Assembly (NCBI GenBank): GCA_016185145.1
Contig: JACPOB010000029.1
Location: 30,058-94,057, forward strand
Length of the DNA: 64,000 nucleotides
DNA from: Rhodospirillales bacterium
GTDB lineage: Bacteria > Pseudomonadota > Alphaproteobacteria > Reyranellales > Reyranellaceae
Reading direction: 5' to 3'
In this document: one piece after another, positions 28,623 through 37,244 of the stretch
How the letters are laid out: the number at the start of each line of letters is the position of its first letter
Position numbering within the stretch: position 1 is the first letter of the stretch
Position numbers and translations under genes: made by a program
Notes under the pieces: generated by a model
Database searches by the model: none
Seen by the model: only the letters and a program-made list of their open reading frames with translations
Told to the model about the DNA's origin: nothing

Positions 28623-30626
28623 CTAGTAAAACGGGTCGTTGAAGTCGGTCGCGTCGGCGAGTTGCGTGGACGGCAGATCGGCGCCCTGGGACGGCACGGT
28701 CGATCCGGTCACCTCGATGTCCGCCAATGCATCCGTCACGGCCACGTTCGGCCCAGCGACGACATGTCCTGCTCCGGAGATGGCGAGCGTGCCCTGGCCC
28801 TGAAGATTCGCCAGCACCGTGGGATCGGCGCCCGGACCGTAATACTCGTTGCCGACGCCGGTCAGCACGACCTGATCGCCGTCCAGATAGCCGCCGATCG
28901 CAGTCGACTGGCGGCCGTGGGTTGCGAACGTGTTGTCGGCGAAGTTGGCGGAGCCCAGCACGATCGCGCCGCTGCCCAGGTTGTTCTCGAACCCGCTCGC
29001 ACGCACCGACGTGATCCCCGAGGCCGCCATGAGGCCGGGCCCGTCATTTTCCACGAAGTAGGCGCCGCTGACGCTGAGGTCGTGCGCGCCGTTGTCGAGG
29101 ATCAGGCCGGCGACGCCGTTCTTGCGAAGGCCGCCACCCAGCCACTCGAGCGCGCTCACCTCGCCGCCGCCGCTGTTGGCGAAGCGGGCGCCGCCCTGGG
29201 CGTCGCCGTGCATCCACGAATTGAACACCGTGCCCTGCGAAGCATTGCCCAGGACGTCGATCCCGATCCCGCCGACATACTCGACGTTGACGTTGCTGAT
29301 CGTCCAGTCGTGGACCGAGCGATCGGCACCATCGGCCACGATCTTGATACCGTCGCCCTCCTGGCCGTTGCCGAGGATCGAGAAGTTGGACAGCGTCAGG
29401 CCGCCGACGTCGACGCCGGGCCCGACGACGATCTCGATGACCGGCGAGCCGTCGGTGATCTGGGAAATGATCTTGGCGCCAGCGAGATCGATGCCGACCG
29501 GTCCCTCCGTCGCGCTGGTGACGTTGATGACGATCGGCTCGGCAACGGTGTAGGTGGCGTCCGTCAGGTGCGCCACGAAGCCGCCGGACAGCGCTGACTG
29601 GAGCGCGTCCCCCAAGACGCTCGTTTCGGTGCTGCCGGACCGGGCCGCCGTCGTAGCGGCGGTGACGTCGGCAAGCTCGGGCAGCGCCACGCCCACGGTG
29701 CTGGCCGTCATATGGACCATGTCGCCGTCCATTGCGCCGGGCACAAGGCTCGGACCAGTGACGATCTCGCCGTTGTTGTCCGTCATGAACAGGACACCGC
29801 TACCCTGAAGGTCGGCCAACATCGTCTGGGAGGGTCCACTGCCGGTGTTGCCCACGACGGTTGTCGTGCCCGCGAGGTAGCCGTCGATACCGACGGCCTG
29901 CGGTCCCGAGCTCGAAAAGACGTTGTCGCTGAAGCGGCCGTAGTTCTGGAATGTGATGCCGGCGCCGACATTGTCCTTGAAGGTGCTGTCGCTGACCGAG
30001 GTTATGCCCCACAGAGCGCTGATGCCGGGCCCGGCGTTGTCCGCGAACGAGGCCCCGTCGACGCCAAGGTCTCGCACGCCGTTGTCGAGCGTCACGCCGG
30101 CGCCGCCGTTGTCCTCGGCGCCGCCGCCGAACCAGCGCAGCGCGCTCGCCAGGCCGCCGTTCGCGCTGTGAGTGAAGTATGCGCCACCCCGACCGTTGCC
30201 GTTCATCCACGAATTCGAAATCGTGCCCTCGAAGGCGCTGCCCTCGACGTCGAGGCCGTAACCGCCGACGCCCCGGACAGCGACGTCGCTGATGGTCCAG
30301 TTGTAGGCCCAGCGGTCGTTGCCGTCGGCGATGATCTCGATGCCGTTGCCTTCGCTACCGTTGCCCTGCAGCGTGAAGTTCGACAGCGTCAGGTAACGGA
30401 GATCCACGTCCGGGCCGACCACGATCTGGATCAGCGGCGAGCCGTCGGTGACCTGCGAGAGCAGGGTTGCGCCACCGCCGTCGATGCCCAGCGTCCCCTG
30501 GATGGTGTGGTCGACATGAATGACGATGGGAGAGCTGATCGTGTAGGTCTGGTCCGTCAGGTGCGCGACATACCCGCCATGGATCGCCGCCGTGAGGATG
30601 TCGCCGAAGTCGTTGGATGTACTCAT
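28623..30626 (-). CDS. Parallel beta-helix repeat protein with internal duplication
   Basis: This 667-residue protein has no signal peptide or membrane helix. It consists of two homologous halves (about residues 17-305 and 349-637, offset near 330). Both contain VAHLTD.TYT, PIVI.V, TDGSP.I.IVVGP, LTLSNF, the segment WTIS.V.V followed by VGG, NSWM.G, ITSV, GPG and LADLQG or LANLQG. Regular NG/GN and DN turns and right-handed helix-like periodicity suggest a pectate-lyase-type beta-helix. Such proteins are often surface or matrix proteins or sugar-active. The acidic, signal-less composition would suit type I secretion, but RTX nonapeptides are absent. Function unknown. Confidence 0.75.
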   Translation of the reverse strand: MSTSNDFGDILTAAIHGGYVAHLTDQTYTISSPIVIHVDHTIQGTLGIDGGGATLLSQVTDGSPLIQIVVGPDVDLRYLTLSNFTLQGNGSEGNGIEIIADGNDRWAYNWTISDVAVRGVGGYGLDVEGSAFEGTISNSWMNGNGRGGAYFTHSANGGLASALRWFGGGAEDNGGAGVTLDNGVRDLGVDGASFADNAGPGISALWGITSVSDSTFKDNVGAGITFQNYGRFSDNVFSSSGPQAVGIDGYLAGTTTVVGNTGSGPSQTMLADLQGSGVLFMTDNNGEIVTGPSLVPGAMDGDMVHMTASTVGVALPELADVTAATTAARSGSTETSVLGDALQSALSGGFVAHLTDATYTVAEPIVINVTSATEGPVGIDLAGAKIISQITDGSPVIEIVVGPGVDVGGLTLSNFSILGNGQEGDGIKIVADGADRSVHDWTISNVNVEYVGGIGIDVLGNASQGTVFNSWMHGDAQGGARFANSGGGEVSALEWLGGGLRKNGVAGLILDNGAHDLSVSGAYFVENDGPGLMAASGITSVRASGFENNLGSGAIVLGSANFADNTFATHGRQSTAIGGYLDGDQVVLTGVGNEYYGPGADPTVLANLQGQGTLAISGAGHVVAGPNVAVTDALADIEVTGSTVPSQGADLPSTQLADATDFNDPFY

Positions 30627-30754
30627 GAACTACTCGTACGATTTGATACGCTTCTCGATACGCTTCCTCCCTAGATCGATTCGCCGTCGTCATGGTACGC
30701 GCAGACTGTGATTGCGCTGTGACCTTGTGATAATCATCCCCAACAAGGGGCGCG

Positions 30755-31798
30755 CTACTTCGCAGCCTGCAGCAAGTCGGCCAACGGCTGCTTGTAGAAT
30801 TTCGCCATGCCGGTCGTGCCGTGGCCGCGCGTCTCCTCGCTGGCCGGGATCAGGAACAGGCGGACGTCCTTGATCCGCTTCAGAGCCGCGGCCGTGACGC
30901 CGGTCTCGGGCGGATTGCGTTCGTCGTCGGCGGCGTTGATGACCAACACGGACGCCTTGATGCCCTCCAAGCCAGGCGACGGATCGTAGTCGCCGGATGA
31001 TTCCCACTGATAGAGATAGTCGTTGGCATCGGCGCCGGGCAGCGCGGCCAGCCGCTGGTCGAGAAGCTTGTCGGCGGCTTCACGCGTCGGCGCCGCCTTC
31101 TGGTGAGCGAGCGTGCCGCCGTTGGTGGCGATGTTGTAGAACACCGCCGCCGTGCGGAAGGCTTTCGGCTGGGTCGTGTAGTCGCCGCCCTTCCAGTCGG
31201 GATCGTTGCGCACGGAATCGATGATCAGGCGGCGCATCATCCAGTTGCGGCTGGCCATCGCCGTCGGCTGCGAGGCCATCGGCGCCAGCGCATCCATGAA
31301 GTCGGGATACTTCACGCCCCACAGCCAGGTATGCATGCCGCCCATCGAGTTGCCGATCACCAGGCGCAAATGGTTGATGCCCAGCCCCTCCTTCACCAGC
31401 CGATACTGTGCATCGACCATGTCGGCGTAGTTGTACTTGGGGAATTTCGCCTTCAGCCCGTCGGAGGGCTTCGAGGATTTCCCGTGGCCGATCGAGTCGG
31501 GGATGATGATGTAGTATCTGGTGGCGTCGAGCGGCTGGCCGGCGCCGAACAGCTCGCCGGCGAAGGTGGTCGTCAACATGCTGGCCGCCGAACCGGTGGT
31601 GCCGTGCAGGACCAGCACCGGCTGCCCCGACGGCTCGCCGACGGTCGTGTAGGCGAGCTTCAGTTCGGGCATGACCTCGCCAGTGTGGAACTTGAAGTCG
31701 CGGGCGACCCACTCGCCGGTCTTCGGTGTCGGATAGTCGGCAGCAACTGCCGGTGCACCGAACAACGCCAGCACCAACGCGACGAGCACGCACTTCAT
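30755..31798 (-). CDS. Secreted alpha/beta hydrolase, homoserine acetyltransferase-like
   Basis: This 347-residue protein starts with a signal peptide (MKCVLVALVLALFGAPAVAA, cleavage near ADYP). The nucleophile elbow is GNSMGGMHTW, the pattern of the MetX/homoserine O-acetyltransferase branch; the remaining triad residues are probably the Asp in INAADDERNPP and the His in EETRGHGT. Export argues against methionine synthesis, and such proteins are usually annotated as alpha/beta fold hydrolases acting on esters in the periplasm. Its 3' end at 30755 lies 128 bp downstream of the beta-helix gene's start. Confidence 0.82.
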   Translation of the reverse strand: MKCVLVALVLALFGAPAVAADYPTPKTGEWVARDFKFHTGEVMPELKLAYTTVGEPSGQPVLVLHGTTGSAASMLTTTFAGELFGAGQPLDATRYYIIIPDSIGHGKSSKPSDGLKAKFPKYNYADMVDAQYRLVKEGLGINHLRLVIGNSMGGMHTWLWGVKYPDFMDALAPMASQPTAMASRNWMMRRLIIDSVRNDPDWKGGDYTTQPKAFRTAAVFYNIATNGGTLAHQKAAPTREAADKLLDQRLAALPGADANDYLYQWESSGDYDPSPGLEGIKASVLVINAADDERNPPETGVTAAALKRIKDVRLFLIPASEETRGHGTTGMAKFYKQPLADLLQAAK

Positions 31799-31843
31799 GG
31801 AAACCTCCCTGCTCTTCGTTGGGAGAAGCTTAGATCATTGCCG

Positions 31844-32092
31844 GGGGCGCGCCACTAGAGGCGGAGTAAACTCCACCATAAGTGGCGCATCATGAGGTCG
31901 ATAGACCCAACACCGCCTCACCCTGAGGAGGGCGCGTAGCGCCCGTCTCGAAGGGTGGGCAACATCAAGACTGGGGCCCACCCTTCGAGACGCGCCCTGT
32001 GGGCGCTCCTCAGGGTGAGGTTGTCGTGCTGCTCGGCTATTCATGACGCGCCACTTACGGCGGAGTTTACTCCGCCTCTTGTGGCGCGCCCC
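31844..32092. mobile_element. MITE-like element with 52-bp terminal inverted repeats
   Basis: Segments 31844-31895 and 32041-32092 are inverted copies differing at 4 of 52 positions; both include GGCGGAGTAAACTCC and GTGGCGC. Between them lies a complete CCTCACCCTGAGGAG-type palindrome (31916-32020). The whole element of about 249 bp encodes nothing of its own and abuts the stop codon of the D-aminoacylase gene (TAG at 32095-32097). No flanking target duplication was established. Confidence 0.65.
31916..32020. repeat. Palindromic repeat, CCTCACCCTGAGGAG family, inner core
   Basis: Arms CCTCACCCTGAGGAG and CTCCTCAGGGTGAGG enclose TCTCGAAGGGTGGGC and GCCCACCCTTCGAGA. It is a second copy of the repeat at 25011-25129, here nested within longer inverted repeats. 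Confidence 0.8.
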
Positions 32093-32094
32093 AA

Positions 32095-33817
32095 CTAACG
32101 AGCGCCGCGAACCAGGCGGCCGGGCAGTGCGCCGGTGAATGCGCCGTCGCGGTAGGTGACCTCGCCGCTGACGATGGTGGCGCGGTAGCCCTCGGCCTTC
32201 TGCTCCAGACGGCGGCCGCCGCCCGGGAGGTTGTGCACCGGATGTGGGGCGGCGACACGCAAGTGGTCCAGGTCGATGACGTTGATGTCGGCCTTGTAGC
32301 CTGCCGCCAGCCGGCCACGGTCGCCGAGGCCGACGGCGCGGGCGGGCACATCGGTGAGCTGCTGCACCGTCCAGGCGAGCGGCCAGAGCTCGCCCTTGCG
32401 ATCGCGCGTCCAGTAGGTCAGCGCGTGCGTGGGATAGCTCGCATCGCAGATCAGGCCGTAATGCGCGCCGCCGTCGCCCAGCGCCATCACTGTATTCTCG
32501 TGCCGCAGCATGCTCGCCATGTTGGCGTCGGAGCAGTCGGTGTAGTTGGCGCCGGGATGGAACAGGATGGTTCGGCCGTCGCCCGACACCAGGAGGTCGT
32601 AGGCGAGCTCCAGCGGAGTCACGCCGAGCGCGGCGGCCCTGGCGTCCAGCCGCTCGGCGGCGGGCGGCGTGTAGTTCGGCGGATCGCCCAGCACGAACAT
32701 GTTGGCGACGCTGCGCATGAAGGCCAGCATGTTGGGGTTGCTGTAGACCGGCTCTTCCTTCAGGAGCCGCGCCCGCATCGCCGGATCGCGCAGCCGGGCC
32801 AGCTTCTGCTCGAGCGGCAGCCCCTCGATCGCGCGATAGCCCGGGGCAGGTCGAGAACGGATGGAACGACAATTCCAGGCCGTAGAGGACCGCCACCGGC
32901 CGCGCCGCCACCTGGCCCTTGATCGGCAGGCCGTCGCGGTTGGCGCGCTCGACCTCGTGCAGAAGCGTCTTCCAGCGGCCGGGATAGAGCGAGATGTCGA
33001 GCAGGGTGAAGGACAGCGGCCGGCCCGAGATCTCGACCAGGCGGCGCAGCATGGCGAACTCGGTCGAGCCCTCGGGCGTAGCATCCTGGAAGTCGTCCAG
33101 GAGCTGGATCACGCCCTTGCCGGCACGGCGCATGCCGCGGGCGATCGCCGCCAATTCCTCCTCGGCGGCGGTGATGGTGGGCGTGAGCGCGCCGTCGGGC
33201 GTGCGATGGAACAGCGAGCGCGAGGTGGTGAAGCCGAGCGCGCCGGCTGAAAGCCCCTCCTCCACCAGCGACGCCATCGCCGCCATGTCCGCTGCCGTCG
33301 CGGGCTCGCGGTCGACGCCGCGGCGGCCCATGACGAAGACGCGCAAGGGCGCATGCGGCACCTGGGTGGCGAAGTCGATGTCGCAACGGCGCTGCGCCAG
33401 GGCATCGAGATAATCCGGGAAGCTCTGCCAGTTCCACGGCACGCCCTCACGCATCACCAGCTCGGGGATGTCTTCCACGCCTTCCATGACCTTGATCAGC
33501 GTGTCGCGGTCCTGCGGCCGGCACGGCGCGAAGCCCACGCCGCAATTGCCCATCACCACAGTGGTGACGCCGTGGCCCGAGGACGGCACGAAGCGCTGGT
33601 CCCAGGTCGCCTGCCCGTCATAGTGGGTGTGGATGTCGACGAAGCCCGGCGTGACGGCGAGGCCCTTGGCGTCGATCTCCTCGCGGCCGCGGCCGGTGAC
33701 ATCGCCCACGGCGACAATGCGGCCGTCCTGCACGGCGACGTCGGCTGCGTGTGCCGGGCTACCCGTACCGTCGATCACGGCGCCGTTGCGTACCACGAGA
33801 TCGAACGGGTCGGCCAT
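32095..33817 (-). pseudogene. N-acyl-D-amino-acid deacylase family amidohydrolase with a one-base frameshift
   Basis: The N-terminal frame from ATG 33817 encodes DLVVRNGAVIDGTGSPAHAAD, the metal motif [13 protein letters not shown] and the [11 protein letters not shown] segment typical of D-aminoacylase-type amidohydrolases. It runs in frame to FHPFSTCPG near 32850. The rest (PGYRAIEGLPLEQK..., LFHPGANY, GDGGAHYGLICDASYPTH, to LPGRLVRGAR) is in the next frame down to 32095. The join lies in the run at 32843-32846, four C on the coding strand; three would restore one frame of 573 residues. No motif is otherwise missing, so either a recent mutation or a sequence error explains it. The enzyme would cleave N-acyl or N-carbamoyl D-amino acids. 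Confidence 0.85.
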
Positions 33818-33915
33818 GGCAACTCTCCTCGACAGACGCTTACGGTTGCACCAAAGCCTATTCTAGACCAGCCAGCACGGGAACATTAGATTCCGCCACG
33901 GAGGCACGGCGATAC

Positions 33916-34455
33916 ATGACGGATGAGAAAGCTGAAAAGGCAGGCTCTTTCAGGCGAGCATTGCTCTTCGCGGACATCGTCGGTTCGACATCCCTCATCG
34001 GCGAAATTGGTGACCTTTCGGCAAGAGAGATCATCGGCAAGTTCATGGATGTCGCTCAAGCCGCGGCGTCACGGCACAACGCGACGATAGACAAGTTCTT
34101 CGGCGATGGTTTCCTCGCGCTCTTTGAGGACGTAGAGCACGCGTTGGCCTTTGCGCGTGATGTTCACCAAGCGCAGTCGGCCATCGTTACGACCGCTGGT
34201 CCATTAAGGGTCCGTTACTCGATACATATTGGTGACGTCGATGTCGTGCGCACATCGTACGGCATGGAAGTGACTGGCGAACCCTTGGTCGTTGCAGCTC
34301 GTTTAAGCAGCATCACCCCGCCCGACAGCGTCGCCATTTCGAGAGCCGCCGCGCAGCAGCTACCAGTTGCACGACAAGTGACACTGCGATTCTCAACCCA
34401 ACGCCTGAAAGGGTTGCCGATCGAATTTTGTGTGCTTGATCTGGCCGTTAGTTGA
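33916..34455 (+). CDS. Class III adenylate/guanylate cyclase homology domain protein (first of a pair)
   Basis: From ATG 33916 the product is 179 residues, almost only a cyclase homology domain. Metal Asp20 lies in LLFADIVGSTSL, and IDKFFGDGFLALF supplies Lys60 (purine recognition) and metal Asp64. The transition-state Asn expected in the VNxAARL signature is Val125 (GEPLVVAARL), though Arg129 remains. Class III domains work as dimers, so activity may be lost or need a partner. The second cyclase-like gene begins 3 bp after its stop. GC content is clearly lower than in adjacent genes. Open frame upstream of 33916 overlaps the neighbouring gene and is discarded. Confidence 0.8.
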   Translation: MTDEKAEKAGSFRRALLFADIVGSTSLIGEIGDLSAREIIGKFMDVAQAAASRHNATIDKFFGDGFLALFEDVEHALAFARDVHQAQSAIVTTAGPLRVRYSIHIGDVDVVRTSYGMEVTGEPLVVAARLSSITPPDSVAISRAAAQQLPVARQVTLRFSTQRLKGLPIEFCVLDLAVS

Positions 34456-34458
34456 ACC

Positions 34459-35079
34459 ATGCAGACGCCGGAGACCTTGCCCTCGGAAGTGGCCACAGAA
34501 GCCATCGTCGTCCTGGACATCGTGGAGTCGACGGCAACGAACAATCTCTTTGGCTGGTACGCCGTCGGCCGCGGCGTCTTCCGGGACCTCCGAGCCTTTA
34601 TTGCAGAGGTTTGTGAACCTCGGGGGCTATGCTGCATCAAGAGCACCGGAGACGGTTACCTCCTCACATTTTCGGATTCAAAGTCCGCAGAGATGGCAGC
34701 CGTGAATGCAGTCGAAGCCATCTTCTTGCTTTTTGCCCTTACTGCAAAGAGGAACCAGGAAGTTTCCGAAGAGCGCGCGCTTAGTTTGAGGGCTGCGATA
34801 CACCTGGGCGAAGTCGACGTCATTTCAAACGACCGCGAAGGGCCACACATTTCCTATGCGTTTCGTCTGGAAGGCATCTCGCGAAACTCGCTGCCGCAGG
34901 CGTTGAATCCGATCGACCCCGAGCGACTGCCGCTCAGAAACTACCTTTTATGCAGCGAGGAAGTCGCGGGCATACTCCAGCGCCGATCGACGAAGTGGCC
35001 GCAGATCTTGGTTGGCCTCTTCAAGCTCCGTGGCTTTCCAGGGTGGCGAGAAGTCTTTCTGGTTGAGCCAGGGCAGTAA
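34459..35079 (+). CDS. Class III cyclase homology domain protein (second of a pair)
   Basis: This 206-residue protein also consists of a cyclase homology domain: VVLDIVESTATN with metal Asp20, then IKSTGDGYLLTF with Lys61 and metal Asp65, then HLGEVDV and HISYAFRLEG. The transition-state Asn is replaced by Ser132, while Arg136 is kept. The C-terminal 60 residues (LPQALNPIDPERLPLRNYLLCSEEVA...) differ from the standard fold and may be a partner-specific extension. It is only 3 bp from the first cyclase-like gene, so the two are co-translated and could form a heterodimer. The two proteins are not close copies, so this is not a recent duplication. Confidence 0.75.
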   Translation: MQTPETLPSEVATEAIVVLDIVESTATNNLFGWYAVGRGVFRDLRAFIAEVCEPRGLCCIKSTGDGYLLTFSDSKSAEMAAVNAVEAIFLLFALTAKRNQEVSEERALSLRAAIHLGEVDVISNDREGPHISYAFRLEGISRNSLPQALNPIDPERLPLRNYLLCSEEVAGILQRRSTKWPQILVGLFKLRGFPGWREVFLVEPGQ

Positions 35080-35174
35080 ACTCGGCAGCCTCGCCGCAAC
35101 GCGGATGCAGCCAAGCCTTTTTTGCTTTGCTGGGCGAAGCTGCCATGGGGCCGCAATCGTGATACGCCTTTGTC

Positions 35175-37244
35175 ATGATATCAAAAGCGAACGGGCGCCG
35201 CTTCGAGATCGGCGTCGACATCGGCGGCACGTTCACCGACATCGTCTGCCGCGAGCGCGGCGGCGCACTCCATGTCCTGAAAGTGCCGACCACCCGCGGC
35301 GATCCCAGCCAGGCGGTCATCAAGTCGATCGCCGAGCTCGCGGAGCGCTGGGGTGTCTCGGCTGACCGCATCGGGCGGTTCGCGCACGGCACGACGGTCG
35401 CCACCAACGCCGTGCTGGAGCGCAAAGGCGCACGCATCGGCCTGCTCACCACCGCGGGCTTCCGCGACGTTCTGGAGATCGGCCGGCAGCTGCGCACCGA
35501 CGTCTATCGCGTCATCCTCGATCCCCAGGCACCGGTGTTCCTGGCGCCACGCCGCTACCGGCGTGAGATCCCCGAACGCCTGGATGCGTCCGGAACGGTC
35601 CTGACAGCGCTCGACGAGGCCGCCGTCGTGAAGGCCGCGGACGAGCTGGTGCAGAAAGGCGTGGAGGCGCTCGCGATCTCCTTCCTGTTCTCGTTCCGCA
35701 ATCCGGCGCATGAACGGCGTGCCGCGGAGCTGATCCGCAAACGCCATCCGACGCTGGCACTGTCGCTCTCCCACGAAGTCGATCCGGCGTTCCGCGAATA
35801 CGAGCGCACCGTCATCACCGCCTTCGACGCCTACCTGAAGCCGCGGGTCGACACTTATCTCGCGCGCCTCGGGGAAGGCCTCGCCAAGGCCGGCATCGAT
35901 GCACCCTTGCAGGTCATGCAGTCGCGCGGCGGGCTCGCCATCGCCGAGGTCGCGCGCCAGCGACCGGTCCGCCTGTTCCTGTCCGGCCCGGCTGCCGGGG
36001 TGATCGGCGGGCAGATCGTCGGCGCATCGGCGGCTACCGACGACCTGATCACGATCGATGTCGGCGGCACCTCGGCCGATATCGCGCTGATCAGCCGGCG
36101 CAAGCCGATGCTGCGCTCCGAGGGCGTGATCGGCGGCTATGCCGTGCGCGTGGGAATGGTCGATGTGACCACGCTCGGAGCGGGCGGCGGCAGCATCGCC
36201 CATCTTGACGCTTCGGGTGGATTGCGTGTCGGCCCGCACTCAGCCGGCTCCGAGCCCGGTCCGGCCTGCTACGGGCGTGGTGGCGAGAACGCGACGGTGA
36301 CCGACGCCTCCATCGTGCTGGGCTATCTCGATCCCGACTTCTTCGCCGGCGGCCGGCTGCGGCTCGAGCCCGCCAAGGCAACCGAGGCGATCGACACCAA
36401 GGTGGCGAAGCCGCTCGGCATGACGACAGCGGAGGCGGCGCTCGGCATCCATCGCGTGCTCAACGCCCAGATGGCCGAAGGCATCCGCCTGGTCTCGGTG
36501 CGCCAGGGTATCGATCCGCGCACCTACGCCCTCGTGCCCCTGGGCGGCGCCGGCGGCATCCATGCCACGGCCTTGGCGCGCGAGCTCGGCATCCGCCGCA
36601 TCATCGTCCCTCGCCTGCCCGGCGTGCTGTCGGCCGCAGGCCTGCTGGCGGCGCCGATCGAGCACGAGATCACCGCCGAGTTCGCCACACCGCTCAGCAC
36701 GCTCGATCTCGGCGCCCTGCGCGAGAAGCTCGGCGAGATCGACCGGCGGGCCGCCGCACTGATGGCCGCCGAGAAGGCGGATTCCGATCAGGTCGCGATC
36801 AGCTATTTCGCTGACGTCTGCTACATCGGCCAGTCGTACAATCTCGAGATCCCGCTCCACCCCGACGATGCCGACCCGGCGGGCCGTCTCTATCGCGACT
36901 TCCTCGAAGCCCACGACCGCATCTACGGCCACAGCGTGGAGATTCCCGCCAAGATCGTCGGCGTGCGCACGGTCCATCGCGCCGGCGGCAGCGAAATTCT
37001 GGACGAGATGCGGTTCGCCCCTTCCGGCGGCCCGCGGGAAATCGGCCAGCGCGCCATCATGGTGGCGGGTGAGCCGGGATTCGTGAAGGCCACGGTCTAC
37101 GATCGCGACGCCCTGTCCGAGGGTTTTTCGTTCACCGGCCCCGCGATCGTCCAGCAGGCGGACACGACCACCCTGGTCGAGCCGGGCTGGTCCTGTATGG
37201 TGGACTCCGCCGGCAATTTGATCGTCACGCGACCAGAGGGATGA
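35175..37244 (+). CDS. hyuA: Hydantoinase A/oxoprolinase family protein (HyuA), second unit
   Basis: This 689-residue protein has the ASKHA loops FEIGVDIGGTFTDIVC and ITIDVGGTSADIALIS, and VTTLGAGGGSIAHLD, GSEPGPACYG and PLGGAGGIHA, all HyuA landmarks. It is the ATP-dependent subunit for ring opening of hydantoins or oxoproline-like lactams, with HyuB. It overlaps the HyuB gene by ATGA at 37241-37244, so the subunits are translationally coupled. It is clearly diverged from the HyuA at 25141-27213, so this is a different enzyme and not a local duplication. Confidence 0.93.
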   Translation: MISKANGRRFEIGVDIGGTFTDIVCRERGGALHVLKVPTTRGDPSQAVIKSIAELAERWGVSADRIGRFAHGTTVATNAVLERKGARIGLLTTAGFRDVLEIGRQLRTDVYRVILDPQAPVFLAPRRYRREIPERLDASGTVLTALDEAAVVKAADELVQKGVEALAISFLFSFRNPAHERRAAELIRKRHPTLALSLSHEVDPAFREYERTVITAFDAYLKPRVDTYLARLGEGLAKAGIDAPLQVMQSRGGLAIAEVARQRPVRLFLSGPAAGVIGGQIVGASAATDDLITIDVGGTSADIALISRRKPMLRSEGVIGGYAVRVGMVDVTTLGAGGGSIAHLDASGGLRVGPHSAGSEPGPACYGRGGENATVTDASIVLGYLDPDFFAGGRLRLEPAKATEAIDTKVAKPLGMTTAEAALGIHRVLNAQMAEGIRLVSVRQGIDPRTYALVPLGGAGGIHATALARELGIRRIIVPRLPGVLSAAGLLAAPIEHEITAEFATPLSTLDLGALREKLGEIDRRAAALMAAEKADSDQVAISYFADVCYIGQSYNLEIPLHPDDADPAGRLYRDFLEAHDRIYGHSVEIPAKIVGVRTVHRAGGSEILDEMRFAPSGGPREIGQRAIMVAGEPGFVKATVYDRDALSEGFSFTGPAIVQQADTTTLVEPGWSCMVDSAGNLIVTRPEG

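Noticed and set aside
28608..30674. Plus-strand open frames antisense to the beta-helix gene
   Set aside because: The minus-strand protein has two clear homologous halves with coherent motifs; the plus-strand frames have only complementary composition.
31835..32094. Extension of the D-aminoacylase first frame through the MITE-like element
   Set aside because: Beyond the frameshift near 32845 this frame has no family similarity and reads through intergenic repeats. The true C-terminus is in the other frame, ending at 32095.
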